Shown one piece after another: positions 24,338 through 35,327 of a stretch of DNA of 64,000 bases. The DNA is from Ovis canadensis (Eukaryota; Chordata; Mammalia; Artiodactyla; Bovidae): NCBI RefSeq assembly GCF_042477335.2, contig NC_091245.1:226609501-226673500 (forward strand). The letters run 5' to 3'. The position numbers were made by a program, and so were the translations under genes. Every line of letters begins with the position of its first letter. The first letter of the stretch is position 1. The notes beneath the pieces are model-generated. The model was not told where the DNA came from. It was given only the letters and a program-made list of their open reading frames with translations, and searched no databases.

Positions 24338-24626
24338 GCCTTAACCTACAGTGATAATGGCTTAAAACAAGGTCAATATACCATGTGCAAACAATTAAAA
24401 TATATTTCTATGAAAATAATTATCTCCTTTGGTAATGTACCATAAGAATTCATGTGTCTGGAATGGCTTGAGGTTGAGAATTGATGATAGCATGCGTGAA
24501 AATGTAATTTATTGTGGAAGTAGTACAGATATAAATATGTTAACTAATTCACTTTTGAGATTCAAATAAGATTATGAAACATAATCCTAGTTTTTTAATC
24601 CTAGTTTTAGTGACTTTGGCTCTGTC
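24338..24626. other. No recognised feature
   Basis: Short unassigned interval between the hAT remnant and the BovB cluster. Confidence 0.5.
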
Positions 24627-24955
24627 TCTTCATTCTCTATGGAGTTATTTCTCCACTCATCTCCAGTAACATATTGGACTGGGCACATACCAACCTAGGG
24701 AGTTCATCTTTCAGTGTCTTATCCTTTTGCTTTTTTATATTGTTCATGGGGTTCTCAAGGCAAGAATAATGAAGTGGTTTGCCATTCCCTTCTCCAGTGG
24801 ACCACATTCTGTCAGACCTCTCCATCATGACCCGCCCATCTTGGGTGGCCTAACACAGCATGGCACATAGTTTCATTTAGTTAGACAACGCTGTGGTCCA
24901 TGTGATCAGATTAGTTAGTTTTCTGTGGTTGTGGTTTTCAGTCTGTCTGTCCTCT
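24627..24955 (-). mobile_element. BovB 5' region, inverted copy 1
   Basis: Read on the minus strand this is BovB 5' sequence. It starts near the region normally followed by ataactcc...gaatgaagg and extends backward through the aacagtat block and the ggtctgacagaatgtgg block to the cagagggcagacag region. It lies head-to-head with the sense BovB that starts at 25166. Confidence 0.85.
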
Positions 24956-25165
24956 GATGGAGAAGGATAAGAGGCTTATTTTCAGTATCCCATTATTTTG
25001 CCTTTTCATACTGTTCGTGGGGATCTCAAGGGAAGAATACTGACGTGGTTTGCCATTCCCTTCTCCAGTGGACCACATTCTGTCAGACCTCTCCACCATG
25101 ACCCGCCCATCTTGGGTGGCACTACATGGCATGGCTTAGTTTCATTGAGTTAGACAAGGCTGTGT
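24956..25165 (-). mobile_element. BovB 5' region, inverted copy 2
   Basis: A second antisense copy covers part of the same interval: the reverse of gggatactgaaaataagcc at its left, then the reverse of cacgaacagtatgaaaagg, the ggtctgacagaatgtgg block and the cacagccttgtctaactc block. It ends exactly where the sense BovB begins. Confidence 0.85.
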
Positions 25166-28100
25166 CTAAGAACAGTATGATAAGGCAAAATGATAAGATA
25201 CTGAAAGAACTCCCCAGGTCAGTAGGTGCCCAATATGCTACCGGAGATCAGTGGAGAAATAACTCCAGAGAGAATGAAGGGATGTAACCAAAGCAAAAAC
25301 AATACCCAGTTGTAGAAGTGACTAGTGATAGAAGCAAAGTCCGATGCTGTAATGAGCAATATTGCATAGGAACCTGGAATGTCAGGTCCATGAATCAAGG
25401 CAAATTGAAAGTGGTCAAACATGAGATGGCAAGAGTGAACGTTGACATTCCAGGAATCAGCAAACTGAAATGGACTGGAATCAGTGAATTTAACTCAGAT
25501 GACCATTATATCTACTACTGTGGGCAGGAATCCTTAGAAGAAATGGGGTAGCCATTATGGTCAACAAGAGTCCGAAATACAGTATTTGGATGCAATCTCT
25601 AAAATGACAGAATGATCTCTGTTAGTTTCCAAGGCAAACCATTAAAATATCACAGTAATCCAAATCTATGCCTCAACCAGCAATGCAGAAGAAGCTGAAG
25701 TTGAACTGTTCTATGAAGACCTACAAGACCTTTAGAACTAACACCCAAAAAAGATGTCCTTTTCATTATACAGGACTGGAATGTAAAAGTACGAAGTCAA
25801 GAAACACCTGGAGTAACAGGCAAATTTGGCCTTGAAATACAGAATGAAGCAGGGCAAAGGCTAATACAGTTTTGCCAAGAGAATGCACTGGTCATAGCAA
25901 ACACCCTCTTCCAACAATACAAGAGAAGATTCTACACATGGACATCACCAGATGGTCAACACTAAAATCAGATTGATTCTATTCTTTGCAGCCAAAGATG
26001 GAGAAGCTCTATAGAGTCAGCAAAAACAAGACCGGGAGCTGACTGTGGCTCAGATCATGAACTCCTTATAGCCAAATTCAGACTTAAATTGACAAAAGTA
26101 GGGAAAACCACTAGACCACTCAGGTATGACCTAAATCAAATCCCTTATAATAATACAGTAGAAGTGAGAAATAAATTTAAGGGACTAGATCTGATAGAGT
26201 ACCTGATGAACTATGGACAGAGGTTCGTGGCATTGTACAGGAGACAGGGATCAAGACCATGTCCATGGAAAAGAAATGCAACAAAGCAAAATGTCTGTCT
26301 GGGGAGGCCTTAAAAATAGCTGTGAAAAAAAAAATGAGAAGTGAAAAGCAAAGGAGAAAAGGAACAATATAAGCATCTGAATGCAGAGTTCCAAAGAATA
26401 GCAAGAAGAGATAAGAAAGCCTTCCTCAGTGATCAATGCAAAGAAATAGAGGAAAACAACAGAACCAGAAAGACCAGAGATCTCTTCAAGAAAATTAGAG
26501 ACACCAAGGGAACATTTCATGCAATGATGGGCTTGATAAAGGACAGAAATGGTATGGACCTAACAGAAGCAGAAGATATTAAGAAGAGGTGGCAAGAAAA
26601 CACAGAAGAACTGTACAATAAATATCTTCATGACCCAGAAAATCACAATGGTGTGATCACTCACCTAGAGCCAGACATCCTGGAATGTGAAGTCAAGTGG
26701 GCCTTAGAAAGCATCACTACAAAAAAAGCTAGTGGAGGTGATGGAATTCCAGTTGAGCTATTTCAAATCCTCAAAGATGATGCTGTCAAAGTGCTGCATG
26801 CATTCAATATGCCAGCAAACTTGGAAAACTCAGCAGTGGCCACAGGACTGGAAAAGTTCAGTTTTCATTGCAATCCCTAAGAAAGACAATGCCAAAGAAT
26901 GCTCAAACTACCGCACACTTGCACTCATCTCACACGCTAGTAAGTAATGCTTAAAATTCTCCAAGCCATGCTTCAGCAATACGTGAACCGTGAACTTTCA
27001 GATGCTCAAGTTTGTTTTAGAAAAGGCAGAGGAACCAGAGATCAAATTGCCAACATCCGCTGGATCATGGAAAAACAAGACAGTTCCAGAAAAACATCTA
27101 TTTCTGCTTTAATGACTAAGCCAAAGCCTTTGACTGTCTGGATCAGAAAAAACTGTGGAAAATTCTGAAAGAGATGAGAATACCAGACCACCTGACGTGC
27201 CTCTTGAGAAACTTATATGCAGGTCAGGAAGCAACAGTTAGAACTGGACATGGAACAACACACTGATTCCAAATAGGAAACGGAGTACGTCAAGGCTGTA
27301 TATTGTCACCCTGCTTATTTAACTTATATGCAGAGTACATCATGAGAAATGGTGGGCTGCATGAAGTACAAGCTCGAATCAAGATTGTTGGGAGAAATAT
27401 CAATAACCTCAGATATGCAGAAGACAGCATCCTTATGGCCAAAAGTGAAGAGAAACTAAAAAGCCTCTTGATGAAAGTGAAAGAGGAGAGTGAAAAAGTT
27501 GGCTTAGAGCTCAACATTCACAAAACGAAGATCATGGCATCGGGTCCCATCACTTCATGGGAAATAGATGGGGAAACAGTGGAAACAGTGTCAGAGTTTA
27601 TTTTTTGGGGCTCCAAAATCACTGCAGATGCTGACTGAAGCCATGAAATTAAAAGACGTTTACTCCTTGGAAGGAAAGTTATGACCAACCTTGATAGCTT
27701 ATTGAAAAGCAGAGATATTACTTTGCCGAATAAGGTCCATCTAGTCAAGGCTATGGTTTTTCCAGTGGTCATGTATGGATGTGAGAGTTGGATTGTGAAG
27801 AAAGCTGAGCACTGAAGAATTGATGCTTTTGAACTGTGGTGTTGGAGAAGACTCTTGAGAGTCTCTTGGACTTCAAAGAGATCCAACCAGTCCATTCTGA
27901 AGGAGATCAGCCCTGGGTATTCTTTGGAAGGAATGATGCTAAAGCTGAAACTCCAGTACTTTGGCCACCTCATGCAAAGAGTTGACTCATTGGAAAAGAC
28001 TCTGATGCTTGGAAGGATTGGGGGCAGGAGGAAAAGGAGACTACAGAGGATGAGATGGCTGGATGGCATCACCGACTCAATGGCTGTAAATTTGAGTGAA

Positions 28101-28195
28101 CTCTGGGAGTTGGTGATGGACAGGAAGGCCTGGCGTGCTGCAATTCATGGGTTCGCAAAGAGTTGGACACGACTGAGTGACTGAATTGTACTGAA
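25166..28195 (+). mobile_element. Long BovB element (sense)
   Basis: The element runs from the late 5' region (aacagtatgataaggcaaa) through the endonuclease and reverse transcriptase coding region to the BovB terminus at 28195. At about 3.03 kb it is close to full length, missing the first few hundred bases of the 5' region. That missing part is represented, inverted, just upstream. Confidence 0.93.
25318..28184 (+). pseudogene. BovB ORF remnant (endonuclease / reverse transcriptase)
   Basis: The BovB protein combines an AP-like endonuclease and an RTE-type reverse transcriptase. The N-terminal endonuclease (YCIGTWNVRSMNQGKL at about 25361-25408) stays open only to 25551, where a small deletion gives a stop. 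The linker and RT entry are open at 26341-26880 (DKKAFLSDQCKEIEENN, then ALESITTKKASGGDGIPVE). The block that normally reads FIDYAKAFDCVD is frameshifted at about 27095-27140. The catalytic YADD reads YAED at 27414-27425. The C-terminal region is split again. It is non-functional. Confidence 0.9.
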
Positions 28196-28197
28196 AC

Positions 28198-28677
28198 TAT
28201 GGTGGAGGTAATGAACGTATTGGTGACCTTCAAAAGTTTGCATGCATGTACTGCTACACTCACTGCCCCCAACCCTGCAACAGGCCACCACTGACCCATG
28301 CCCCCACTGGAAACTCCTAGACACTCCCGGGCAAGTCTGGGTCTGTCTTTTCTTGGGTCATTGCTCTTTTCTCCTGGGTCCTGGTGCAAACAAGTTTCTG
28401 TTTGTGCCTCCAAGAGTCTATTTCCCTGTCCTGTGTAAGTTCTGACAATTCTATGGTGGGGTTAATGGCAACCTCCTCCAAGAGGGCTTATGCCATACCC
28501 TTGTCTGCTGCACCCAGAGCCCCTGTCCCTGTGGCAATCCACTGGTGACCAGTACTTCCACAGGAGATGCTTAAACAGTTCTGTCTCAATCTCTGTGTGG
28601 TCCCTGGGTCCTGGTGTGCACAAGGTGTGTTTTGGCCCTCTGAGTGTCCCTGCCAGGAATAGGGTTTGTTTCTAAAT
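28198..28677. repeat. Unidentified GC-richer segment, internal tandem duplication
   Basis: This stretch between two BovB pieces consists of two related units of about 250 and 227 bp. Unit 1 begins ctatggtggaggtaatg (28198) and unit 2 begins ctatggtggggttaatgg (28451). Both then carry parallel blocks (ccaccactgaccca and ccactggtgacca; tcctgggtcctggtg and ccctgggtcctggtg; tgtgcctccaagag and ggccctctgagtg). It is clearly richer in G and C than its surroundings. I cannot assign it to a family. It could be a bovid repeat or a far-upstream BovB 5' region. Confidence 0.7.
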
Positions 28678-29562
28678 TCTTGTTTAACTTATATGCAGAG
28701 TATACCATGAGAAATGCTGGGCTAGATAAAGCACAAGCTGGAATCAAGACTGCTGGGAGAAATATCAATAACCTCAGATGTATAGATGAAACCACCCTTA
28801 TGGCAGAAAACCAAGAAGAACTAAACATCCTACTGATGAAAGTGAAAGAGGAGAGTGAAAATGTTGGCTTAAAGCTCAACATTCAGAAAACTAAGATCAT
28901 GGCATCTGGTCCCATCACTTCATGACAAATAGATGGGGAAACAGTGGAAACAGTGGTTTTACTTTTCTGGGCTCCAAAATCACTGCAGATAGTGACTGTA
29001 TCCATGAAATTAAAAGATACTTACTCCTTAGAAGAAACCTATGACCAACCTAGACAGCATATTAAAAAGCAGAGACATTACTTTGCCAACAGATGTCCGT
29101 CTAGTCAAGGCTATAGTTTTTCCAGTAGTCATGATTGAATACGAGAGTTGGACTATAAAGAAAGAAAGCTGAGCACCGAAAAATTGATGCTTTTGAACTG
29201 TGGTGTTGGTGAAGACTCTTGAGAGTACCTTGGACTGCAAGGAGATCCAACCAATCCATCCTTAAGCAAATCAGTCCTGAATATTCATTGGAAGGACTGA
29301 TGTTGAAGCTGAGACTCCAACACTTTGTCCACCTGATGTGAAAAATTGACTCATTTGAAAAGACCATGATGCTGGGAAAGATTCAAGGTGGGAGGAGAAG
29401 GGGATGACAGAGGATGAGATGGTTGGATGGCATCACTGACTCAATGGACATGAGTTTGAGTAAACTACAGGAGTTGGTGATGGACAGGAAGGCCTGGTGT
29501 GCTGCAGTTCATGGGGTCACAAAGAGTTAGACATGACCGAGTGACTGAACTGAACTAAATTA
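28678..29562 (+). mobile_element. BovB RT thumb to 3' end (sense)
   Basis: It starts abruptly inside the RT domain (ttgtttaacttatatgcaga), continues through MRNAGLDKAQAGIKTAGRN and the LLMKVKEESENVGLKLNIQK block, and ends at the BovB terminus (gactgaactgaac). The catalytic YADD position reads as a frameshifted and substituted agatgtatagatgaaacc, so it is dead. Confidence 0.92.
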
Positions 29563-30340
29563 CTAACTTGATTTATTAACAATCAAATCCAGAGTACTCA
29601 AATAAGTGACTTCACCTAATATTTAGATAAAATAAATAACCTAAAATTGGGAAGGAAGAAACTAGAACCGGGAAAAGATATTCAATCCCCGCTCCTTAGT
29701 ATAGGAGAAATATTTTATGAGAGGTATGAAAGCAAAGAAATAAAATATAAACTTAAGTTATTTCTTAGGGTGTTGAGGTAAGTTCACTAGATAAATAAGA
29801 ATAATGTGAGGGCACAGATGATGTTTTGTTCTATTTCCCTGGAACTCAGCAGGAGAATTAGGCCCTGAGGACCAGGCGGCAGTGGGCTATAGACAGTGGA
29901 ATTGGAGCTTATGGGCTTGCTATATGCCAAGTGGAGTAGGATAAGTTGATCTGAGAGAAAAAATTGAGAATGAAACCCTGAGCCTATAGTTTTTTGAAAG
30001 ACATGATACAAGTGTAATAATACTCATCCAATGGAAGCTAAGGTAATTCACTGAGCGCTGTCTAAACATAAAGATAACAAATACGAAAGCAGAACTGATA
30101 AGGACAAGAGCTCAGGCCAAGAGAACAACTGGTTTCCAAGTCTAGTGTTGGAAACTAGTCTGTCCATATCTAAGGCCAAAACTATGTTTTGACTGATGAT
30201 GTTTAGAACTCCACTGCATGCTCTTAGAGAGAGAACAACAGAAAAGAAGAATATATGTTTCTTTAATTAAAAAAAAATAGTTGTACTATTTTTTAAATAA
30301 TATTACTCTACATTTTTATAGAGTTAGGAATAAAAATTCA
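29563..30340. other. No recognised feature
   Basis: Unassigned sequence separating a sense and an antisense BovB fragment. It contains one A-rich run near 30270. Confidence 0.55.
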
Positions 30341-31200
30341 CCTTTGTTGGCAAAATAATGTCTCTGCTTTTTAATATGTTGTCTAGGTTGGTCATAACTT
30401 TCCATCAGAGGAGTAAGCATCTTTTAATTTCATGGCTGCAATCACCATCTGCAGTGATTTTGGAGCCCCCCAAAATAAGTCTGTTACTGTTTCCACTGTT
30501 TCTCCCTCTATTTGCCATGAGGTGATGGGACCAGATGGCATGATCTTAGTTTTTGGAATGTTGAGTTTTAAGCCAACATTTTCACTCTCCTTTTTCACTT
30601 TCATCAAGAGGCTGTTTAGTTCGCTTTCTGCCATAAGGGTGGTGTCATCTGTGTACCTGAGACTATTGACATTTCTCCTGGAAATCTTGATTCCAGCTTG
30701 TACTTCATCAAGCCTGGCATTTCATGTGATATACTCTGCATATAAGTTAAATAAGCAGGGTTAAATATACAGCCTTGATGTACACCTTTCCCTATTTGGA
30801 ATCAATTTGTTGTTCCATGTTTGGTTTCACTGCTGCTTCTTGACCTGTCTACAGATTTGTCAGGAGGTAGGCAAGGTGTTCTGTTGTTCCCATCTCTTTA
30901 AGAATTTTCCCCAGTTTGCTGTGATCCAAACAGTTAAAAGCTTTAGCATAGTCAATGAAGCAGAAGTAGATGTTTTCCTGGAACTCTTGTTTTTTGATGA
31001 TCCAATGGATGTTGGCAATTGATGTTTGGTGCCTCTCCCTTTTCTAAATTCAGCTTGAATATCTGGAAGTTCACAGTCCATGTACTGTTGAAACCTGGCT
31101 TGGAGAATTTTGAGCATTACTTTGCTAGTGTGTGAGATGAGTGCAATTGTGCGGTAGTGTGAACATTCGTTGGCATTGCCTTTCTTTGGGATTGAGAATT
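30341..31200 (-). mobile_element. Internal BovB fragment (antisense)
   Basis: The antisense sequence covers the RT domain from the region encoding CSHYRTIALISH-like residues (right end) to the AMKLKDAY...TNLDNILK region (left end). It includes the reverse of the thumb block (LNSLLMKVKKESENVGLKLN). Unlike most copies it lacks the BovB 3' terminus and the last 500 bp. Confidence 0.9.
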
Positions 31201-31603
31201 CTTTCTTTGGGATTATTCTAGTTAGGTTTTGGTTTTTTTTGATCCATTTTGGGAATCTCTTTTAAGTGGTTCACTTAGACTAAGTAGTTACTGATCCAGT
31301 TGAATTGGCATCATCCATTTTGTTATCATTTTCTATTTGTTGCTTATGCTGTTTATTTTTATTCTTGTCTTCTATGTTTTGCCTTTTGTGGTTTTAACTC
31401 AACATTTCATATGATTCAATTTATTTCCTTTCTTACCGTGTTAGTTACACTTCTTTCTCTCCCAGCCTCCCCACCCTCCCCCCCACTTTTTTTTTTTTTT
31501 TTTTTTGGTGATTGCCCTTATTGTTTGCAGCATACATTATAGCTAATCCAAGTGTACTTTCAAATAACACTATACCTCTTTACATGTAGGGTAAATACCT
31601 TCT

Positions 31604-31796
31604 GGGGCTTTCCTGGTGGCTCAGCTAATAAAGAATTTTCCTGCAATGTGGGCAACCTAGACTTGATCCCTGTGTTGGGAAGATCCCCTTGAGAAGGGAA
31701 TGGCTACCCTCTCCAGTTTTTTGGCCTGGAGAATTCCATGGACTGTGTGTGACCATGGAGTCACAAATAGTTGGACATGACTGAATGACTTTCATT
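31604..31796 (+). mobile_element. Bov-tA SINE
   Basis: The sense copy starts ggggctttcctggtggctca and continues to gttggacatgactgaatgac. The tRNA-like head is well preserved and the body is moderately diverged. Confidence 0.92.
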
Positions 31797-32164
31797 ATAA
31801 TAACAAAATATTCCTAATTTATTCTTCCCATCAATTACATCATTTCTGTTATTTTGTTCACTTACACATAAACTATAATTATTGCATACATTGTGCTATT
31901 ATTCAAAAAAATCTATTAAATCCAATAAGAAAAATAATAGTTTGCATTTTACTTTCACTATTTAGTCCTTAATGATCTTTCTTTGTCTAAATCTAAGTTT
32001 CTTATATGTAGTTTTCCTTTTTCTGAAGAAATTTTAACATTTCTTGCAAGGCAGTTCTACTGGAAACAAATTCCTTCAATTCCTACTTGAGAAGATATTT
32101 ATTTATCCTTTATTTTTAAAGGAAAATTTCAGATGACACAGAATTCCATATTCATTATTCTTTA

Positions 32165-32436
32165 GGATAAGGCAATGGCACCCCACTCCAGTACTCTTGC
32201 CTAGAAAATCCCATGGATGGAGGAGCCTGGTAGGCTGTAGTCCATGGGGTCGCTAAGAGTCAGACACGACAGAGCAACTTCACTTTCACTTTTCACTTTC
32301 ACGCATTGGAAAAGGAAATGGCAACCCACTCCAGTGTTCTTGCCTGGAGAGTCCCAAGGATGGAGGAGCCTGGTGGGCTGCCATCTATGGGGTCACACAG
32401 AGTTGGACACGACTGAAGTGACTTAGCAGCAACACT
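32165..32436 (+). mobile_element. Bov-A2 dimeric SINE
   Basis: Unit 1 starts at aaggcaatggcaccccactc. The linker is ttcactttcacttttcactt, and unit 2 ends with gaagtgacttagcagcaaca. Confidence 0.93.
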
Positions 32437-32633
32437 TAAAATATTTCACTCTTCTTCCTTGCATGTTTTCTGAGGAGAAACTGAATTTTTGTCCTTGCTT
32501 TTCTATAGATAAGACACTTACTTCCTCCCTTCGGTTTCTTTCAAGATTAAAAAAAAAAAAAAAGTCTTCATTTTTCTTTTTTTTTTTTTTTTTTTGCAGT
32601 TTGAATAAAATATGCCCAGGTGTAGTTATTTTG

Positions 32634-32826
32634 AAAGCATCTGCCCGCAGTGCAGGGGACCCTGGTTCGATCCCTGGGTTGGGAAGATCCCCTGGAGGAG
32701 GAAATGGCAACCCACTCCAGTACTCTTGCCTGGAGAATCCCATGGACGGAGGAGCCTGGTAGGCTACAGCCCATGGGGTCACAAAGAGTCGGACACGACT
32801 GAGTGACTTCACTCACTCACTCACTC
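32634..32826 (+). mobile_element. Bov-tA SINE with (ctca)n tail
   Basis: This sense copy starts within the tRNA-like head (aaagcatctgcccgcagtgc), has an intact pol III B box ggttcgatccc at 32664-32674, and ends in a tract of cactcactcactcact. Immediately upstream are a poly(A) run and a poly(T) run (32549-32595). Confidence 0.92.
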
Positions 32827-33969
32827 ATCCTACATGATATTCTTTGAGATACTTGGATATGTGCTTTAGTGTCTGACATTAATTTGGGGAAAATAATCAT
32901 TCTTCTTTCAAATATTGCCTCTGTTCCTTTCTTTTTCCTCCTTCTGGTGTTCCCAGAAAGGAATGCATGTTATACTTTCTGTAGCTGTCCCAAAGTTCTG
33001 GAATATTCTGTTTTTTTTTTGTTGTTGTTGTTCTACTTGCTTTCCAGTTGGAGAATTTCTAATTTTTTAAATTCTCAAGCTCAGAGATTCTTTCCTTAGC
33101 CATGTCCAGTCTACTAATGAGTCCTTCAAAGGCATTCTTCTTTTCTATTATAGCATTTTAATATTCAGTATTTCCTCTCAAGTCTTTCTTAGAATTTCTA
33201 TTTCTCTGATTTACACCTTCCATGTGTTCTCTCAGGTTGTCTTATTTTTTTCATTAGAGCCTTCAGCATATTAATGATAGTTGTTATCATACCTGGGTCT
33301 ATTTCTGATGCTTGCTATGTCTCTTCAAATTGTGCTTTATGCCTTTTATTATGTCTTATAATTTTTTGTTGAAACATTGATATGATATACTGGCTTAAAG
33401 GAACTTCAGTAAATTGGCCTTTATTAATGTTGTTATAAGATGTAAGGGGAGAGGAAGTATTCTGTAGTTGTATGAGTAGTTTCTCTGCAATTTGATTAGC
33501 CTATCCCCTGAACTGTGAACTTTACTAGTGCTTCTCAATTTATTATTTTTTTCCCCTCACCGCTTTAGATGATACACGCTAGAGGGGCCTAGAGTTTGGT
33601 ATTTCCTTTTTACCAGGTTGGTTAGGCTCTGATAAAACCTCAGTAAGTTAGGTGTTGATAAGATAGTTTTGCTTGCAGGTAGGCCTTGTTAACAAGAACA
33701 CAGTGCCTTGGCATATTTAAAATTGGTTATTTTCTTCTCTTCCTACCAAAAACTGGAGGGATTTTTTTCTGATCATCACTGTGAGAGCCTAGAAGAGCTC
33801 CTACAGACGAACTCACACAAGTATAAGAGCACCTCTCTGTCTGGGTACCACAGGTGTTGTTAACCTGTCGAGTTTGACCAGTTTGAGCCTCCAGCAATTG
33901 CCAATTACAGTTCAGGTTTCCTACTCTGATACTGATTCCTTTGGTGGTTTCTGTGTGGGGATTTCTGCT

Positions 33970-34521
33970 CTCAGTTCAGTTCAGTTCAGTTTAGTTCAGT
34001 CGCTCAGTCGTGTCTGACTCTTTGTGACCCCATGAATCACAGCATGCCAGGCCTCCCTGTCCATCACCAACTCCTGGAGTTCACTCAGATTCATGTCCAT
34101 CGATTCACTGTTGCCATCCAGCCATCTAATCCTTTGTCATCCCCTTCTCCTCCTGCCCCCAATCCCTCCCAGCATCAAAGTCTTTTGCAATGAGTCAACT
34201 CTTTGCATGAGGTGGCCAAAGTACTGGAGTTTTAGCTTTAGCATCATTCCTTCCAAAGAAATCCCAGGGCTGATCTCCTTCAGAATGGACTGGTTGGATC
34301 TCCTTGCAGTCCAAGGGACTCTTGAGAGTCTTCTCCAACATCACAGTTCAAAAGCATCAATTCTTCAGCACTCAGCCTTCTTCATAGTCCAAGTCTCACA
34401 TCCATACATGACTACTGGAAAAACCATAGCTTTGACTAGATGGACCTTAGTTGGCAAAGTAATGTCTCTGCTTTTGATTATGCTATCTAGGTTGGTCATA
34501 ACTTTTCTTCCAAGGAGTAAC
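33970..34521 (-). mobile_element. BovB 3' fragment (antisense)
   Basis: The antisense copy carries an expanded terminal repeat (tcagttcagttcagttcagt) at the left and ends at cttttcttccaaggagtaa at the right, about 550 bp. An antisense-of-BovB reading frame stays open across most of it (34093-34599). Confidence 0.94.
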
Positions 34522-34920
34522 TATGTTGTTATTCTTTGTATCTGTGGATCTGTCTCCAAGTTGGGGAGCAGTGCTTTGTCCTGTGACCTAAGTTCTTAGG
34601 TAAAATGTGTAATGACACCAGCAAAGTCCATCTTACTGGCTAGTATGTTGAGCTAAATATAATGCTGAAATGAGATGTTTTAATTGCAGCTCAGTGGCTT
34701 CAATGAACTGAAATATAGTAGAATTGAAATTGACCTGATACTACTTATGGCTCCAAATAATCCATTGTCTTCTCAACCTATTAGATGCTTGAATGGTTTG
34801 TAACATATCAAAAACCAAAAAAATGAAATAATCTACCTTAAGATCTGTTAGCACAGTTCTAACTGCAAGTGAGTAAATATTGAGTGGAATCACTTTAGAG
34901 CCATTCTGAAAAATATCTTT

Positions 34921-35327
34921 GAAAGTGAAAGTCACTCAGTTGTGTCCGACTCTTTACCACCCCATGGACTATATAGTGATAGAAGTCGCTCAGTCGTGTC
35001 TGACTCTTTGTGACCCCATGGACAGTAGCCAACCAGGCTCCTCCATCCATGGGATTTTTCTAGGCAAGAATACTGGAGTGGATTGCCATTTCCTTCTCCA
35101 AGGGATCTTCCTGACCCAGGGATTGAACCTGGGTCTCCTGCATTGTAGGCAGACACTTTACCATCTGAGCCACCAGGGAAGTCACTATATAGTCCATGGG
35201 ATTCTCCAGGCCAGAATACTGGAGTGGGTACCCTTTCCCTTCTCCAGGGGATCTTCCCAACTCAGGGATCAAACCCAGGTTTCCCACATTGCAGGCAGAT
35301 TCTTTACCAGCTGTAGGCATCTTTTAA
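34921..35327 (-). mobile_element. Outer Bov-tA SINE, split by another SINE
   Basis: The outer copy consists of 34921-34977 (gtgaaagtcactcagttgtg to catggactatatagt) and 35184-35327 (tagtccatgggattctcc to gcagattctttaccagc). Joined, these parts form one ordinary antisense Bov-tA. Confidence 0.93.
34978..35183 (-). mobile_element. Inner Bov-tA SINE inserted in the outer copy
   Basis: This is a complete antisense Bov-tA, from gatagaagtcgctcagtcgt to gagccaccagggaagtc. A perfect 10-bp duplication actatatagt lies at 34968-34977 and 35184-35193. Confidence 0.95.

Larger units (their letters stand above)
31240..34620. mobile_element. Ancient L1M-like non-coding sequence, interrupted
   Basis: Outside the embedded SINEs and BovB, this region resembles an old mammalian L1-associated sequence. 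Signatures are cttttgtggttttaactcaa, atttcttgcaaggcagttct, gaattccatattc, tcaaatattgcctctgttcc, ctgtcccaaagttctgga, aagctcagagattctttcc, tccagtctactaatgag and tgatgcttgctatgtctc. Insertions are at 31604-31796, 32165-32436, 32634-32826 and 33970-34521. The exact subfamily and strand are not certain. Confidence 0.5.

Noticed and set aside
24627..25165. CRISPR-like or satellite array suggested by repeated blocks
   Set aside because: The repeats are partial BovB 5' copies of unequal length and orientation. There are no regular spacers, and the DNA is mammalian.
31485..31506. Poly(T) run as a separate retroposon tail
   Set aside because: It lies within ancient L1M-like sequence that reads on both sides, and no body or duplication was found.
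32423..32816. Overlapping open frames of 80-130 codons with poly-Lys or poly-Phe
   Set aside because: They are produced by SINE sequence plus the adjacent poly(A) and poly(T) runs, which are low-complexity artefacts.
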